40,184 nt of DNA from a virus. The translations under genes were made by a program, and so were the position numbers. Positions 15,881 through 25,347 of this stretch are shown here, in pieces; the stretch's first letter is position 1; each line of letters opens with the position of its first letter. The DNA is taken from positions 1 to 40,184 of the IMG/VR virus record IMGVR_UViG_3300025168_000204. The stretch is one strand, 5' to 3'. The notes under the pieces were generated by a model that had not been told where the DNA came from, did no database searches, and was given only the letters and a program-made list of their open reading frames with translations.

Positions 15881-18800
15881 GTGTCTTTATTAGGAAACGA
15901 TATGGCCCCTGGCGTAAGAAAAGAATTATGCCGACGAGCAAAGATTATACCCGATGGTTATGGTCCATGGTCACATGCGAGAATTCCTTGGATTAGAGTA
16001 TCTCCTTGTGTACACGATAATCAGCAATCTTCTCCTGAAAGTTTAAGAAAAAAGCATATATTATTTGGTGGATCACTACAAGGTTTAGAAAGTACATATA
16101 ATATAAATACAAGAAATCGATTAGGACCACAAAGAGACACAGATACTGGAGGAAGTCGTAGAAATACCCCAAAAGCTGGCGTAAAATCTGTTTCTATAGA
16201 AGAAAAAGGTACTTTAGGTGGAATAAAAAAGGCTATAGTCAATTTTACTGTTTGGTCAGATAAAGACCTTATTAAATATGAACGACATTTAATGACACTT
16301 GGAAAACATGTGTTAGTAGAATGGGGTTGGAACGTTGATTCACATGGATCAGTTGTTAGAACAAACTTAGGTAAGTCACAAACATCCGTAAGTCTAACAG
16401 ATTCTGAACTATCATGTACCATACGTGGTAAACAATCAACAGAACACTATTGTTATGATGCAATACGTGGAATGGTTTCTAATTTTAATTGGAGTATAAA
16501 TGAATTTGGTGGATTTGATTGTAAGGTAGACTTAATTTCAAAAGGAACAACATTTTTATCTACACCAATAGAAACTGCAACAATGCATAGTGGGTGTGAT
16601 GAAGACCCTGAAACGGCAGATACAGCAGGAGATGAAGGAAAAGTACATAGGCCAAATATAGAACAACCAATGGCCTTTTTAAGACAAACCCTAGCAGATA
16701 CATGGGATAGTGCAGAACCTCACAAAAATAAAAATGCAGCTGGTAATGGATACATAGGAATGGCCGCTTTATTTGATAAAGAAATAGGTTTTATGGATTG
16801 GCTCGGTTCATTTTTCTCATCAGAACCAACGAATGCAGAATTAGAATTTTATATTACTTGGGATTATTTTGAAGAATATATAATAAATAGAAAGTTAGCT
16901 CCGGCATATGCATTAGGTTCTTCAGCAGGAAAAAAAGATACGGCCCAATCAGAGCCAGGAGTAGATAAGTGTGGTAATAAAAAAACAGTCGACAATCCTC
17001 AATCATGGACATCAATATATAATAAGAATTCAGCAAATATAGATAAACACCCTAGAAAAAGTGATATTCCATATGCACTTGATAGTAGGGGTAGTGTTTT
17101 AAGAAACTCAACATTTTTAATGTCAGCTGATCCAACAAAATGTATGCTTCCTGGCCAAGAACACTGGAAATTACACAAAATAAGACAAACAGGAATAGGA
17201 AATATTATGGCCTGGCTTGGTGGTGTTGCTGACTATGCAAAAACATATGTTGTTGAATTAGTAAAGAGTATATCTGTTTCATTAAAGGACGGGGTAACTG
17301 TAGACTATGGTAATGCAAAGAAAAAAGCAACTGCGGCCCAAAAAGATACACAAAAACAACTACAAGAAGACTTAGCAGACGATAACGTATCTAAAACAAC
17401 AGATAAACTTATGAAAAACTTTAAGCGATTTGACCCTAAAGCACCAGGTACAAATGGTCCAGGCTCATCAGGTGAAGGTTTGATTAGTAATATTATGTTA
17501 AATTTAGCATTTATAGAAGAGGTCGCAAATGAGGCTAAAACTTTAGATGAATTTCTGGATCAACTACTACAAGGAATTCAAGATGCTTGTGGTGGCCACT
17601 GGGACCTAGTAATTTGTCCTGATCCAGATAATCCTCAAATTGTACGGGTAATAGACCAAAATATGAAAACACCTAGTGATAAAATAAATGGTTTTCATTT
17701 TGATGGTATAGGTAGAAAATCTATATGTAGAGATATATCTATAGAAACAGATATAGATTCAAAAATGGCAGCTGTAGTAATGTACGGTAGTAATAAACAT
17801 CAAAATTCAGATGTCACAAAAAGCCCACAACCAATGGGTGGAAAAGGTTCTTCTGAATACAGTACATGGGGTGCTGGAATACAAGATTTAGTCCTAGCCG
17901 GAATAGGTCTTAGAGATTCTAAAGGTCAAGAACCAGAAGTAGATTGTTGTAATCAAGCGACTGGACATAATGGAAATGCAACTGATTCTGCATGGAGTGG
18001 CTATTTTAAAAGTGCAGAAGAATTAGCTAATAAGGTAACCGCAGACGCAAGTGAAGGTATGGTAACTGCCATGAGAAAACTTTTAAATACTGCTAATCCC
18101 GACCAAGCACTACCAACAAAGGATGGTGTTGCTGTTGCAGCATTTCATAATGAAGATCACACAATAACAATACCACTTAAGGTTGGGTTGACTATAGACG
18201 GAATATCTGGAATAAAGTGGGGAAATATGTTTTCATTTACAAACTCTACCCCTATACCAACTAGGTATAAAAACTTTTCATTTCAAATAACCAAAGTAGA
18301 ACATGAAATAAGTGATGATGGTTGGAAAACAACTCTTGGTAGTGTAATGCGCCCATTAAAATGTAAAACATATACATCTTGTGGTAGCAATCAGGGTAAA
18401 TTACCAACAGATATAGTTCCTACAACAGCTGATGTAGTTGACTATGAAATAATAACTGTTAAAGATATAGATGTAGATGATGACCAAAACACAGAAGAAA
18501 CACAAGACAGGGATTCAGTCACTGCAGTAAAAATGGATACTATCCCTCCTGGAGAATTAGATACAGATTCAGATATGGAATTGGCAAAAGCAAAATGCCC
18601 TTGTCAAGATGGTACCCATCATGAAGATTGTTGTAATTCTGCATCTGAAGGAGAGGAAGGTACCATACCAGTAATAACAAAAGAAGAAGTAGAAAAAACA
18701 GACCCTGATAAAAAAGGTTGTCAATGTGCAGACGGTGAGTTTAGAGAAGATTGTTGCGAACAAAACCCAAATGACGGTGATGGAGAAAAAGAAGGTGGTG

Positions 18801-19846
18801 ATGGTGAATGTAAGGACGATGTACCGATTGAAGAACCTGGATATACAGAAAATATAGAAGAAGAAAAAAATCCACCAGAAGACGTTGTTGTTGAAGACAA
18901 AGTAGAAGAGGAAGACTGTGATGATTGGGGCCCACTTGGAGAAACACTTGAATCAGGTACTATAACATATTGGCCAAGGCCAGAAATAAAATTTGAGTGG
19001 TACTATGAATTTAGAAGACATCAAAAACATTGTTTCTTTACTGACTTTTACCTATGGAGTGGAATAGATTCTCAAACAGGTAAACCTGCATTTACTCAAA
19101 TGTACCCACCATCAAGTATACCTACAAAAAACTTGTCTGGTACTATGAATTTATTTACTGGTGCAATGCTTAATAGGCGTGCAACTGTAAAAGATGTTTC
19201 ACAAATAACTGGTAAAAAGAAAAAAGAGCTAAAGGCTAAAAAATCTTATCAACAAAATAACAGATTTGAATATGGCAGATCTTCAGGAATTTCAGAAAAT
19301 CAAGATGTAGATCTTAAACCAGGATCCAATGATTCTCCTGGATTGTGGGTAGATACTCACATGCAATTCTTTAGAGAAGACCAACCATATGCTGCATGGC
19401 AAGGACCAGGTGGTATGGATGTTTGGAATAAATGGAAAGACGGTAAAGGAGGAACAAATGTAGTTCTTGGGCAAAAGAACCAAGGTGGAAGTGTAAAAGC
19501 TATGATGTCTGGTTGGATAAAACATGCTGTTTTACCTATGATGACACAAACTTGTAGAGATATAACAAAGAAGATGATAAAGGGAGCAGGTAGAAGTTCA
19601 GGTGGTAAACTATATTACAGGCCAAGTGAAATACAATCATTAATGCAAGATGCAAAAACTGGTAAAGTACCTTATGGTTGGAACCAAGAATATTTTTCAG
19701 CAGTTAAAGAAGAAGACTTAAACGACTACAATGATATACAATTTGTTCAAGGCTACCAAAATGCTGGAGTAGAAAATGTTAGAAACGAATTTAAAGATAA
19801 ACCAGGCCGACTGTTTACTTCAAACGGAATAAAAGCTACAGGATAA
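15881..19846 (+). CDS. Giant baseplate-hub-like structural protein with two SEC-C-type motifs
   Basis: 1321 residues, GTG start with AAAGGAG 6 bases upstream. Around residues 98-145 it has TPKAGVKSVSIEEKGTLGG, KKAIVNFTVWSDKDLIKYE and KHVLVEWGWN, a pattern I know from large T4-like and marine-phage baseplate proteins. Residues about 855-1015 are very acidic and carry two cysteine clusters of the form C-x-C-x8-C-C: C906/C908/C917/C918 and C947/C949/C958/C959, matching the spacing of the SEC-C zinc motif. The C-terminal 300 residues are basic and aromatic. It follows the LysM gene and a late-type element, so a tail baseplate role is likely. The exact T4 counterpart is uncertain. Confidence 0.6.
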   Translation: MSLLGNDMAPGVRKELCRRAKIIPDGYGPWSHARIPWIRVSPCVHDNQQSSPESLRKKHILFGGSLQGLESTYNINTRNRLGPQRDTDTGGSRRNTPKAGVKSVSIEEKGTLGGIKKAIVNFTVWSDKDLIKYERHLMTLGKHVLVEWGWNVDSHGSVVRTNLGKSQTSVSLTDSELSCTIRGKQSTEHYCYDAIRGMVSNFNWSINEFGGFDCKVDLISKGTTFLSTPIETATMHSGCDEDPETADTAGDEGKVHRPNIEQPMAFLRQTLADTWDSAEPHKNKNAAGNGYIGMAALFDKEIGFMDWLGSFFSSEPTNAELEFYITWDYFEEYIINRKLAPAYALGSSAGKKDTAQSEPGVDKCGNKKTVDNPQSWTSIYNKNSANIDKHPRKSDIPYALDSRGSVLRNSTFLMSADPTKCMLPGQEHWKLHKIRQTGIGNIMAWLGGVADYAKTYVVELVKSISVSLKDGVTVDYGNAKKKATAAQKDTQKQLQEDLADDNVSKTTDKLMKNFKRFDPKAPGTNGPGSSGEGLISNIMLNLAFIEEVANEAKTLDEFLDQLLQGIQDACGGHWDLVICPDPDNPQIVRVIDQNMKTPSDKINGFHFDGIGRKSICRDISIETDIDSKMAAVVMYGSNKHQNSDVTKSPQPMGGKGSSEYSTWGAGIQDLVLAGIGLRDSKGQEPEVDCCNQATGHNGNATDSAWSGYFKSAEELANKVTADASEGMVTAMRKLLNTANPDQALPTKDGVAVAAFHNEDHTITIPLKVGLTIDGISGIKWGNMFSFTNSTPIPTRYKNFSFQITKVEHEISDDGWKTTLGSVMRPLKCKTYTSCGSNQGKLPTDIVPTTADVVDYEIITVKDIDVDDDQNTEETQDRDSVTAVKMDTIPPGELDTDSDMELAKAKCPCQDGTHHEDCCNSASEGEEGTIPVITKEEVEKTDPDKKGCQCADGEFREDCCEQNPNDGDGEKEGGDGECKDDVPIEEPGYTENIEEEKNPPEDVVVEDKVEEEDCDDWGPLGETLESGTITYWPRPEIKFEWYYEFRRHQKHCFFTDFYLWSGIDSQTGKPAFTQMYPPSSIPTKNLSGTMNLFTGAMLNRRATVKDVSQITGKKKKELKAKKSYQQNNRFEYGRSSGISENQDVDLKPGSNDSPGLWVDTHMQFFREDQPYAAWQGPGGMDVWNKWKDGKGGTNVVLGQKNQGGSVKAMMSGWIKHAVLPMMTQTCRDITKKMIKGAGRSSGGKLYYRPSEIQSLMQDAKTGKVPYGWNQEYFSAVKEEDLNDYNDIQFVQGYQNAGVENVRNEFKDKPGRLFTSNGIKATG

Positions 19847-19852
19847 TAATAT

Positions 19853-20680
19853 ATGTACGTAATATCTAGATTTAAAAAGGGACCAGGAATACAATCTAAT
19901 TTGTACACTAAAGGGGGAGAATTTGCTGATCCTAAAAAACTAAATATAAATGCATATAGGGGTTCATACCACATGATTCATGGTAGAGCATATAAAGGTG
20001 CTGAAGCAACTAAATCTTCTTGGAAATCCCCACTAGTACCTATATCTAGAATAAACCAAAACTTTCAATATAACCAATTAAAATATGACGACTATGCAAA
20101 ACCTTTTGACGGTGTCATAAGTGGTCAAACTATGATAACCCAAAAAGATGAAGATAGGGGCTGGATGTTTAGGTTTGTTGCACAGTATTTACCAAGTAAT
20201 GAAATATTTGAGGTGGATGAAGATCAACACCAAATGATATTAAAGAAAAAAACCCCACATCACAAATTATATGAAACGGCAAAGTTAAAATGGAAAATAG
20301 AAGGGCCCATATTTGATAGGTATATCAAGGCAGCAATAGACGAATATGGAATAATTGATACAAATAGGAGATCTGTTGAAATAATAGAAGACACTATTCC
20401 AGAATTATCTTCGTTTTTTCTTGACTTGATGCAATTTGCAAAACCATTTGAAGAAGAAAATAAATATACTGACGGTTTAGAATTTGAAGATGAAGATGGA
20501 GTACCATATAAAGGACACTACCATGTACATACAGAATCTGGTATAATGAAAGGAAAATATCACACTAATAAACCTCACGGACTATTAAGACCAATAGCAT
20601 ATATAAATCCTCCAAAAATAGAAGAAAAAAGGATGAGGCAAACCCCACAAAATATTTATAACTCAATTAAAGGCAAATAA
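19853..20680 (+). CDS. Probable baseplate-associated protein of unknown function
   Basis: 275 residues. I do not recognise a domain. Visible features: a basic N-terminus, a central helical charged part, and a C-terminal His/Tyr-rich stretch GHYHVHTESGIMKGKYHT that might bind a metal or nucleate a beta structure. It lies 6 bases after the hub-like gene and shares its transcript, which suggests a tail protein. The ribosome-binding site is weak, so coupling to the upstream gene is likely. The replication region begins right after its stop. Confidence 0.65.
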   Translation: MYVISRFKKGPGIQSNLYTKGGEFADPKKLNINAYRGSYHMIHGRAYKGAEATKSSWKSPLVPISRINQNFQYNQLKYDDYAKPFDGVISGQTMITQKDEDRGWMFRFVAQYLPSNEIFEVDEDQHQMILKKKTPHHKLYETAKLKWKIEGPIFDRYIKAAIDEYGIIDTNRRSVEIIEDTIPELSSFFLDLMQFAKPFEEENKYTDGLEFEDEDGVPYKGHYHVHTESGIMKGKYHTNKPHGLLRPIAYINPPKIEEKRMRQTPQNIYNSIKGK

Positions 20681-20681
20681 A

Positions 20682-20712
20682 TTTTTTCGATTCAATAATT
20701 TTTATTATATTA
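20682..20712 (+). promoter_or_regulatory. Replication-class promoter upstream of the polymerase
   Basis: T-run from 20682 and TTTATTATATTA at 20701-20712: the two parts begin 19 bases apart, as in all six copies of this class. The ATG at 20719 is only 6 bases past the element and no ribosome-binding site is present, so the mRNA may be leaderless. Confidence 0.7.
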
Positions 20713-20718
20713 TACTAA

Positions 20719-22020
20719 ATGAAAGTTATAGAAACATCACAAGATTTTAGTACATTTGCAGAAGATTGCAATAACTCAAGCATATTGTTAATAGCTATAC
20801 CCTGCGATCACTCAAAACACCCTAGGTTAACTAGTATTGCTGGAATTTATATATCCACGTTAAATAATATGCAAAATTATTATATTTCTATAAATCATGA
20901 GGAAGCACTACTAAATTTTGATATTATTGATGTTATGGCTGCAATAGAAACAGCTAAAATAAAATATGTTCACGATATTAAACAATTTAATCATTTTATG
21001 GCTTTAAATAATGTAGTTTGTTGTAATTCCTTATCATATTTTTTTAATAATAAAAAAATAGAGGCTAAACTTACTCCAGCACATAATAAATTGTACTCGA
21101 TGTATTGGAATAAAAAAAATGTAAATAAAATAATACCAATATATAAACATATAGAATATTGCCAACAACTACAAATTGAAATGGCTAAAGTTATAAATGA
21201 AACAGAAAAGTCAGAAGTATTTCAAGTAAATACAATGATAAATTATTTAAAAAACTTAAATAATATAGAATCTTCTGGACTATACACCGAAAATGGATAC
21301 GAATACTGTAATTATAATCCATACACAACTACAGGAAGGCCAAGTAATACATTTAATAAAATAAATTATGCAGCCTTAAATAAATCTGATGGTAGTCGTA
21401 ATAAGTATTGTAGTAGATTTAAAAATGGGTCTATATTAGAATTAGATTATGATGCATATCACCTAAGAATAATAGCGGAAATGGTAGATTATACTTTACC
21501 TGACACATCAATACACGAATATTTAGGTAAACAATACTTTGGCAAAGAAAAATTGTCGGATAAAGAATATTCTGAAGCAAAACAAATAAGTTTTCAAATA
21601 TTATATGGTGGTATACCTGAAGAATTTTTATCTATTCCATTTTTTAATAAAGTTAATGATTTTATTTATAAATTTTGGGAAGAATGGGAGTTAAAAAACT
21701 ATTATAAAACATATTTATATAATAGAAAAGTAAAGAAATCGGTTATAGGTAAAATGAATCCTCAAAAACTATTTAACTACTACATTCAATCAGCAGAAAC
21801 AGAATTAAATTCTGAAGCTATGGCTAGAGTTTTTGATGTATTAAAGGATTATAATAGTAAATTTATACTGTATACTTACGATAGTTTTACATTTGATTTT
21901 GATATGGATGATGGAAAAGACTTAGTTTTGCAAATAAAACAAGCAATGAAGTATCCAACAAGAATAAGTGTAGGTTCTAATTATGGTGACCTAAAAGATG
22001 TTTCTTTAAGATTTTCTTGA
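20719..22020 (+). CDS. Family-A (Pol I type) DNA polymerase with decayed exonuclease domain
   Basis: 433 residues, shorter than the Klenow fragment (about 605). Motifs in order: TTGRPSN (204-210); motif A LELDYDAYHLRIIAEM with D243; SIHEYL (264-269); motif B KQISFQILYGG with K288, F292 and Y296; motif C LYTYDSFTFD with D388, where Pol I has HDE. Both metal-binding Asp residues are kept, so it is probably active. The N-terminal 110 residues look like a remnant 3'-5' exonuclease domain, but the DxE triad is absent (IAIPCD instead), so proofreading is unlikely unless a separate exonuclease is encoded elsewhere. T4 relatives normally use family-B gp43. It has its own replication-class promoter. 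Confidence 0.85.
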   Translation: MKVIETSQDFSTFAEDCNNSSILLIAIPCDHSKHPRLTSIAGIYISTLNNMQNYYISINHEEALLNFDIIDVMAAIETAKIKYVHDIKQFNHFMALNNVVCCNSLSYFFNNKKIEAKLTPAHNKLYSMYWNKKNVNKIIPIYKHIEYCQQLQIEMAKVINETEKSEVFQVNTMINYLKNLNNIESSGLYTENGYEYCNYNPYTTTGRPSNTFNKINYAALNKSDGSRNKYCSRFKNGSILELDYDAYHLRIIAEMVDYTLPDTSIHEYLGKQYFGKEKLSDKEYSEAKQISFQILYGGIPEEFLSIPFFNKVNDFIYKFWEEWELKNYYKTYLYNRKVKKSVIGKMNPQKLFNYYIQSAETELNSEAMARVFDVLKDYNSKFILYTYDSFTFDFDMDDGKDLVLQIKQAMKYPTRISVGSNYGDLKDVSLRFS

Positions 22021-22032
22021 TATTTATAGATT
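22019..22032 (+). promoter_or_regulatory. Late-type promoter element upstream of the 739-residue gene
   Basis: GATATTTATAGATT starts on the last two bases of the polymerase stop. GAGGG and the ATG at 22044 follow. It marks a late unit embedded among replication genes. Confidence 0.55.
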
Positions 22033-22043
22033 GAGGGTACTAT

Positions 22044-24263
22044 ATGAAAAATTTATTTTTAGACAATTTAATTAGGGATTGGGCTTGGCGTGTAAACGAT
22101 GGTTGTCCTGACCCAAAAAATAGAAATCACTTGGGATTACTTGAAGATACTTTGCGAGACCTAAAATACAATGAAGATTTCATACTAAGCTACATGCAAC
22201 AGCTTACAGAAGCTGAGGTTTTTAAAGCACGATCTACTAAAGGTGATAAACAAATAGTAGTTTTTAAATCAAAAGAAAACATGAAAAAGGCTATTGAAGA
22301 TGGAAATGCAGAACCTATAGAAAAAGATGATTCTAAACCTGATCAAGAACAAGAAATAGACCCTCAAGCATTATCTGCTAAAGGTGGAGATTTTGAAAGA
22401 AAGGCTGATAATACAACAGATAAAACTGCAGATATAAAAAAAGATTCTAAAAATACAGATCAAACAAAAACAATATCAAATCTAAATAAAATACAAAATG
22501 AATTAGCAGAAGATAGAAATATAGGTATTGCAGGAGCTGGAGGAGCAAAGGCAAGTCAAGGAGAATCAATATATGTGAGTTCAGTAAAAACTGCTTTGAC
22601 AAATACAGCATCAGACGAAGAAAGAAACACATTAAGAAATAGAAGTCGATATCCAAATAAAGCTGAAAAAATAATACTAGAAGATTTAGGATTAGATGCA
22701 GCTAGTGATGAAGCAGCAGATTATCTTATTTCTAGAGAAAAATATGCCCAAGCTGAGCTTGAAAAAATAAAAAACTATAAGTTGTCCCCAAGACAAGAAA
22801 AAAGAAAACAACTATTAGAGTCAAAAGAAAAACTAAACAAAAAAGAAAAAGTAGAATTAAAAAAACTTTCTACAAATGTTTTTGAAAGTAAGTCTGGATT
22901 TGGTGGTAATGAAAAAGATTATTTAGAATGGGCAAAAGTTGCCTTTGATGGTGGAATAGCTACTAGAGAATTATTAGATAAAAGTAGAATGAATACATCA
23001 AAACCTTATGAAGCTGTCCAATCAACAGCTGAAATAGATGATAGTGTTGAATCAAAAATCAAATCATTGCGGGATAATTCTGAACCAGGTAGTGATGACT
23101 ATAAATACTATGATAAAGAATTAAAATCATTTAAAAAATTTAGAACATATCATGACACCTATGTTGTTGGAGAAGATAACCAAGGTAGAATGTTTACAGT
23201 ACACATTACAAATAAAAAGGCTAGTGATTTATCAGATCCACATTTTAATACAACTGTTGCTAATAGGTTTAGGTCTCTTAAAAATAATGAAGACCCTGAG
23301 TCAGAGAATCTAATAAAAATATTAGAAAATGCAATTGATAAAACAACCAACTTTAAACAAAGTACTGTTTCTAGTGTGTCCAATATTAACATAGATGATA
23401 ATTTTGTAAAGCTAGCTGAGGTAGCTGTATCTAAAAGACTAGAAGAAATAACTGAAAGAGGATTAAAAAATAACTCTAAATTAAATAAGTGGCTAAATGA
23501 TTCTAACATTACTTCAGATACTTGGCAAAAAATGGATACAAAAACACGATTACAAAGTGTTCAAAAGTTTACTGCTGATATGGAATGGCATAAAGCCAAT
23601 GGAAACGTAAATACTGACGAAGACGGTAATAGTTATCCAAAAATTGCATATGACCCATTTGGTAGAATATTTGTTAAGGTTGGTGAAGAAGCAAAATTAA
23701 AGAAACACGCAGAGTTAGTAAATAGCTCTACAGGATTACAAAAAGTTTTAAAAATAAAACAAGAAGAGTCAGATGTTGTTTCAATTCAACACAAAGCTGT
23801 CGTAGAAGGAATAGAAAAAGCAGATAAAGCAAAGGGTTACCCAAAAACAGATGCAGATGGTATTGTGGTAGAAAATGGTCCTCACACACAAAAATATATT
23901 GAAAGAGTAATGGCAGATATTCATTTTACAACATATATAGATATGGAAGAAGAAGATGATGATAAAGTTATAGCTCAAATGGGAATAAAGGGTGCAAAAC
24001 CTAGCCATATAAGAAAGTGTTTAGCAGAACAAAGTGGATACCCAGGAGACCCTAGCGACAAAGAGGCGTTAAAATCTTATATAGTAAATACTGCACAAAT
24101 ATCAGAAGACAGAAAGTTTATTACTATTGGAAAAAATAAAAATGAACTAATAAAAGATGAATATAGATTAGCTGCACCTGGAACCAAGGCGGTATCTTAC
24201 TTTGGTAAAGCAATTAAAAACTGCGTAAGTAAAACTGTTGCAGCAAGTAGGAGTCAAAAATAA
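22044..24263 (+). CDS. Large charged protein of unknown function, probably late/virion
   Basis: 739 residues. The N-terminus has LIRDWAWRVNDGCPDPKNRN followed by a helical block ending TEAEVFKARS. This 'WxWRVxDGxPxPKN' start occurs on several large phage proteins as I recall, without known function. Residues about 85-140 are low-complexity and acidic/Lys-rich; the middle is helical with many Lys/Glu pairs; the C-terminal 60 residues are compact and basic. No membrane segment. The late-type element upstream predicts a virion or packaging-related role. It overlaps the next gene by one base (TAATG). A head-internal or DNA-binding protein is possible, but that is a guess. Confidence 0.7.
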   Translation: MKNLFLDNLIRDWAWRVNDGCPDPKNRNHLGLLEDTLRDLKYNEDFILSYMQQLTEAEVFKARSTKGDKQIVVFKSKENMKKAIEDGNAEPIEKDDSKPDQEQEIDPQALSAKGGDFERKADNTTDKTADIKKDSKNTDQTKTISNLNKIQNELAEDRNIGIAGAGGAKASQGESIYVSSVKTALTNTASDEERNTLRNRSRYPNKAEKIILEDLGLDAASDEAADYLISREKYAQAELEKIKNYKLSPRQEKRKQLLESKEKLNKKEKVELKKLSTNVFESKSGFGGNEKDYLEWAKVAFDGGIATRELLDKSRMNTSKPYEAVQSTAEIDDSVESKIKSLRDNSEPGSDDYKYYDKELKSFKKFRTYHDTYVVGEDNQGRMFTVHITNKKASDLSDPHFNTTVANRFRSLKNNEDPESENLIKILENAIDKTTNFKQSTVSSVSNINIDDNFVKLAEVAVSKRLEEITERGLKNNSKLNKWLNDSNITSDTWQKMDTKTRLQSVQKFTADMEWHKANGNVNTDEDGNSYPKIAYDPFGRIFVKVGEEAKLKKHAELVNSSTGLQKVLKIKQEESDVVSIQHKAVVEGIEKADKAKGYPKTDADGIVVENGPHTQKYIERVMADIHFTTYIDMEEEDDDKVIAQMGIKGAKPSHIRKCLAEQSGYPGDPSDKEALKSYIVNTAQISEDRKFITIGKNKNELIKDEYRLAAPGTKAVSYFGKAIKNCVSKTVAASRSQK

Positions 24264-24664
24264 TGAAAACACAATTACTATGTACGTTCACAAATACCAA
24301 AGCCCTATCAAAAACAGTCGATAAGGTTGTTCAAGCATACGATATATTATATAATAAACTATTTGTATTAAAAAATGAAAATGATACAAGAGAATTAATG
24401 TGTACCTATAATATTGATTCAAGTGGAGATGTTGTAATATTACCAGATACTATTTCACTACATAGAAAAAAACAGACAAATACGCTATATACTATAAATG
24501 CATTAAATGAATGTATAAAATCCCATAATAATGGAATATTAGATACCTCGTTTAGATTAGAATGGGAAGGGTATAGAAACTCAATATTATTAACAAATGA
24601 TATGGGCCTAAGACGAATAGACACAAGTATTCATGAGGTAATTTATATAAAGGTTAAAAAATAG
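24263..24664 (+). CDS. Hypothetical protein in the late unit
   Basis: 133 residues, start overlapping the stop of the 739-residue gene (TAATG), so the pair is translationally coupled. Mixed alpha/beta by eye, with hydrophobic strands such as GDVVILPDTISL. No recognised motif, signal peptide or membrane segment. Its function is probably linked to its upstream neighbour. Not recognised. Confidence 0.7.
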   Translation: MKTQLLCTFTNTKALSKTVDKVVQAYDILYNKLFVLKNENDTRELMCTYNIDSSGDVVILPDTISLHRKKQTNTLYTINALNECIKSHNNGILDTSFRLEWEGYRNSILLTNDMGLRRIDTSIHEVIYIKVKK

Positions 24665-24665
24665 T

Positions 24666-24845
24666 ATGAAAAATGAAGACATGTTTCAACCAAAAAACAG
24701 GGTAAGTAGAAAACATACAGTTTCTACTAAACCAAAATATGATCCTGATGCTCATCTTGCAAGAAGAGACCAAGACGAAGAAAAACTAAAAGATCTTTTA
24801 ACAGATTTTATACGTACAGAAATAAATAAAATTTTAGAAAAATAA
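24666..24845 (+). CDS. Small hypothetical protein
   Basis: 59 residues, one base after the preceding stop. Basic N-terminal half (NRVSRKHTVSTKPKYDPDAH) and an acidic amphipathic helix at the C-terminus (EEKLKDLLTDFIRTEINKIL). Support comes from close spacing, full-length open frame and codon use like its neighbours; there is no clear ribosome-binding site, so coupling is likely. Function unknown. Confidence 0.6.
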   Translation: MKNEDMFQPKNRVSRKHTVSTKPKYDPDAHLARRDQDEEKLKDLLTDFIRTEINKILEK

Positions 24846-24855
24846 TCACCTCAGA

Positions 24856-24886
24856 TTTTTTTATTTGAAATATTTTTATTATATTT
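24856..24886 (+). promoter_or_regulatory. Replication-class promoter upstream of the membrane protein gene
   Basis: T-run from 24856 and TTTATTATATTT at 24875-24886, 19 bases start to start. It is preceded by CTCAGA, like the copies at 25297 and 28520. The end also contains ATATTTATA, so late transcription from the same spot is possible. Confidence 0.65.
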
Positions 24887-24928
24887 ATATTAAATAACAA
24901 TTAAACAGCAACAACTAAAAATTAAGAA

Positions 24929-25273
24929 ATGAATCAATTAACAATTGCAATACTCCTGTTCTTCGCAGGCCAGACCCTAATCTGGATTCAAACAAACGGA
25001 CAATTTCTATGGAAATGGTTTGACAAAAACCCACTAATTTTATCGATAACATTTGGAACTATAATTTCCTATCTATTTATTTTTGCAACAAAATATGTTG
25101 TAAATTATTTCGATGGCCTTCTATGGCCTGGTAGATTTATAGGATTCGGAACAGGTATGATCTCGTTTGTACTATTAACATGGTTTTTTATGGGAGAAGG
25201 TATAACAACAAAAACTGCAATATCACTTGTATTGGCAACAACACTGGTATCAATACAAATATTTTGGAAATAA
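24929..25273 (+). CDS. Four-helix membrane protein of unknown function
   Basis: 114 residues with about four hydrophobic segments (approximately residues 4-22, 34-58, 68-88 and 93-112). A conserved-looking WPGRFIGFGTG lies before the third. It is not an obvious holin: there is no lysis gene beside it and it sits in the replication-class regulon with DNA repair genes. An inner-membrane role in early takeover is possible. No clear Shine-Dalgarno site is present. Confidence 0.7.
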   Translation: MNQLTIAILLFFAGQTLIWIQTNGQFLWKWFDKNPLILSITFGTIISYLFIFATKYVVNYFDGLLWPGRFIGFGTGMISFVLLTWFFMGEGITTKTAISLVLATTLVSIQIFWK

Positions 25274-25296
25274 TGTTAATAACTTTTCACTCAGAA

Positions 25297-25327
25297 TTTT
25301 TTTATTTAAAACAAATTGATTATATTA
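25297..25327 (+). promoter_or_regulatory. Replication-class promoter upstream of uvsE
   Basis: T-run from 25297 and TTGATTATATTA at 25316-25327, 19 bases start to start. The upstream 30 bases (25275-25304) are repeated with one mismatch at 28498-28527, so this promoter and that of the 5' nuclease gene are copies of one another. Confidence 0.75.
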
Positions 25328-25347
25328 ACCTATATAAAAATTAAACT

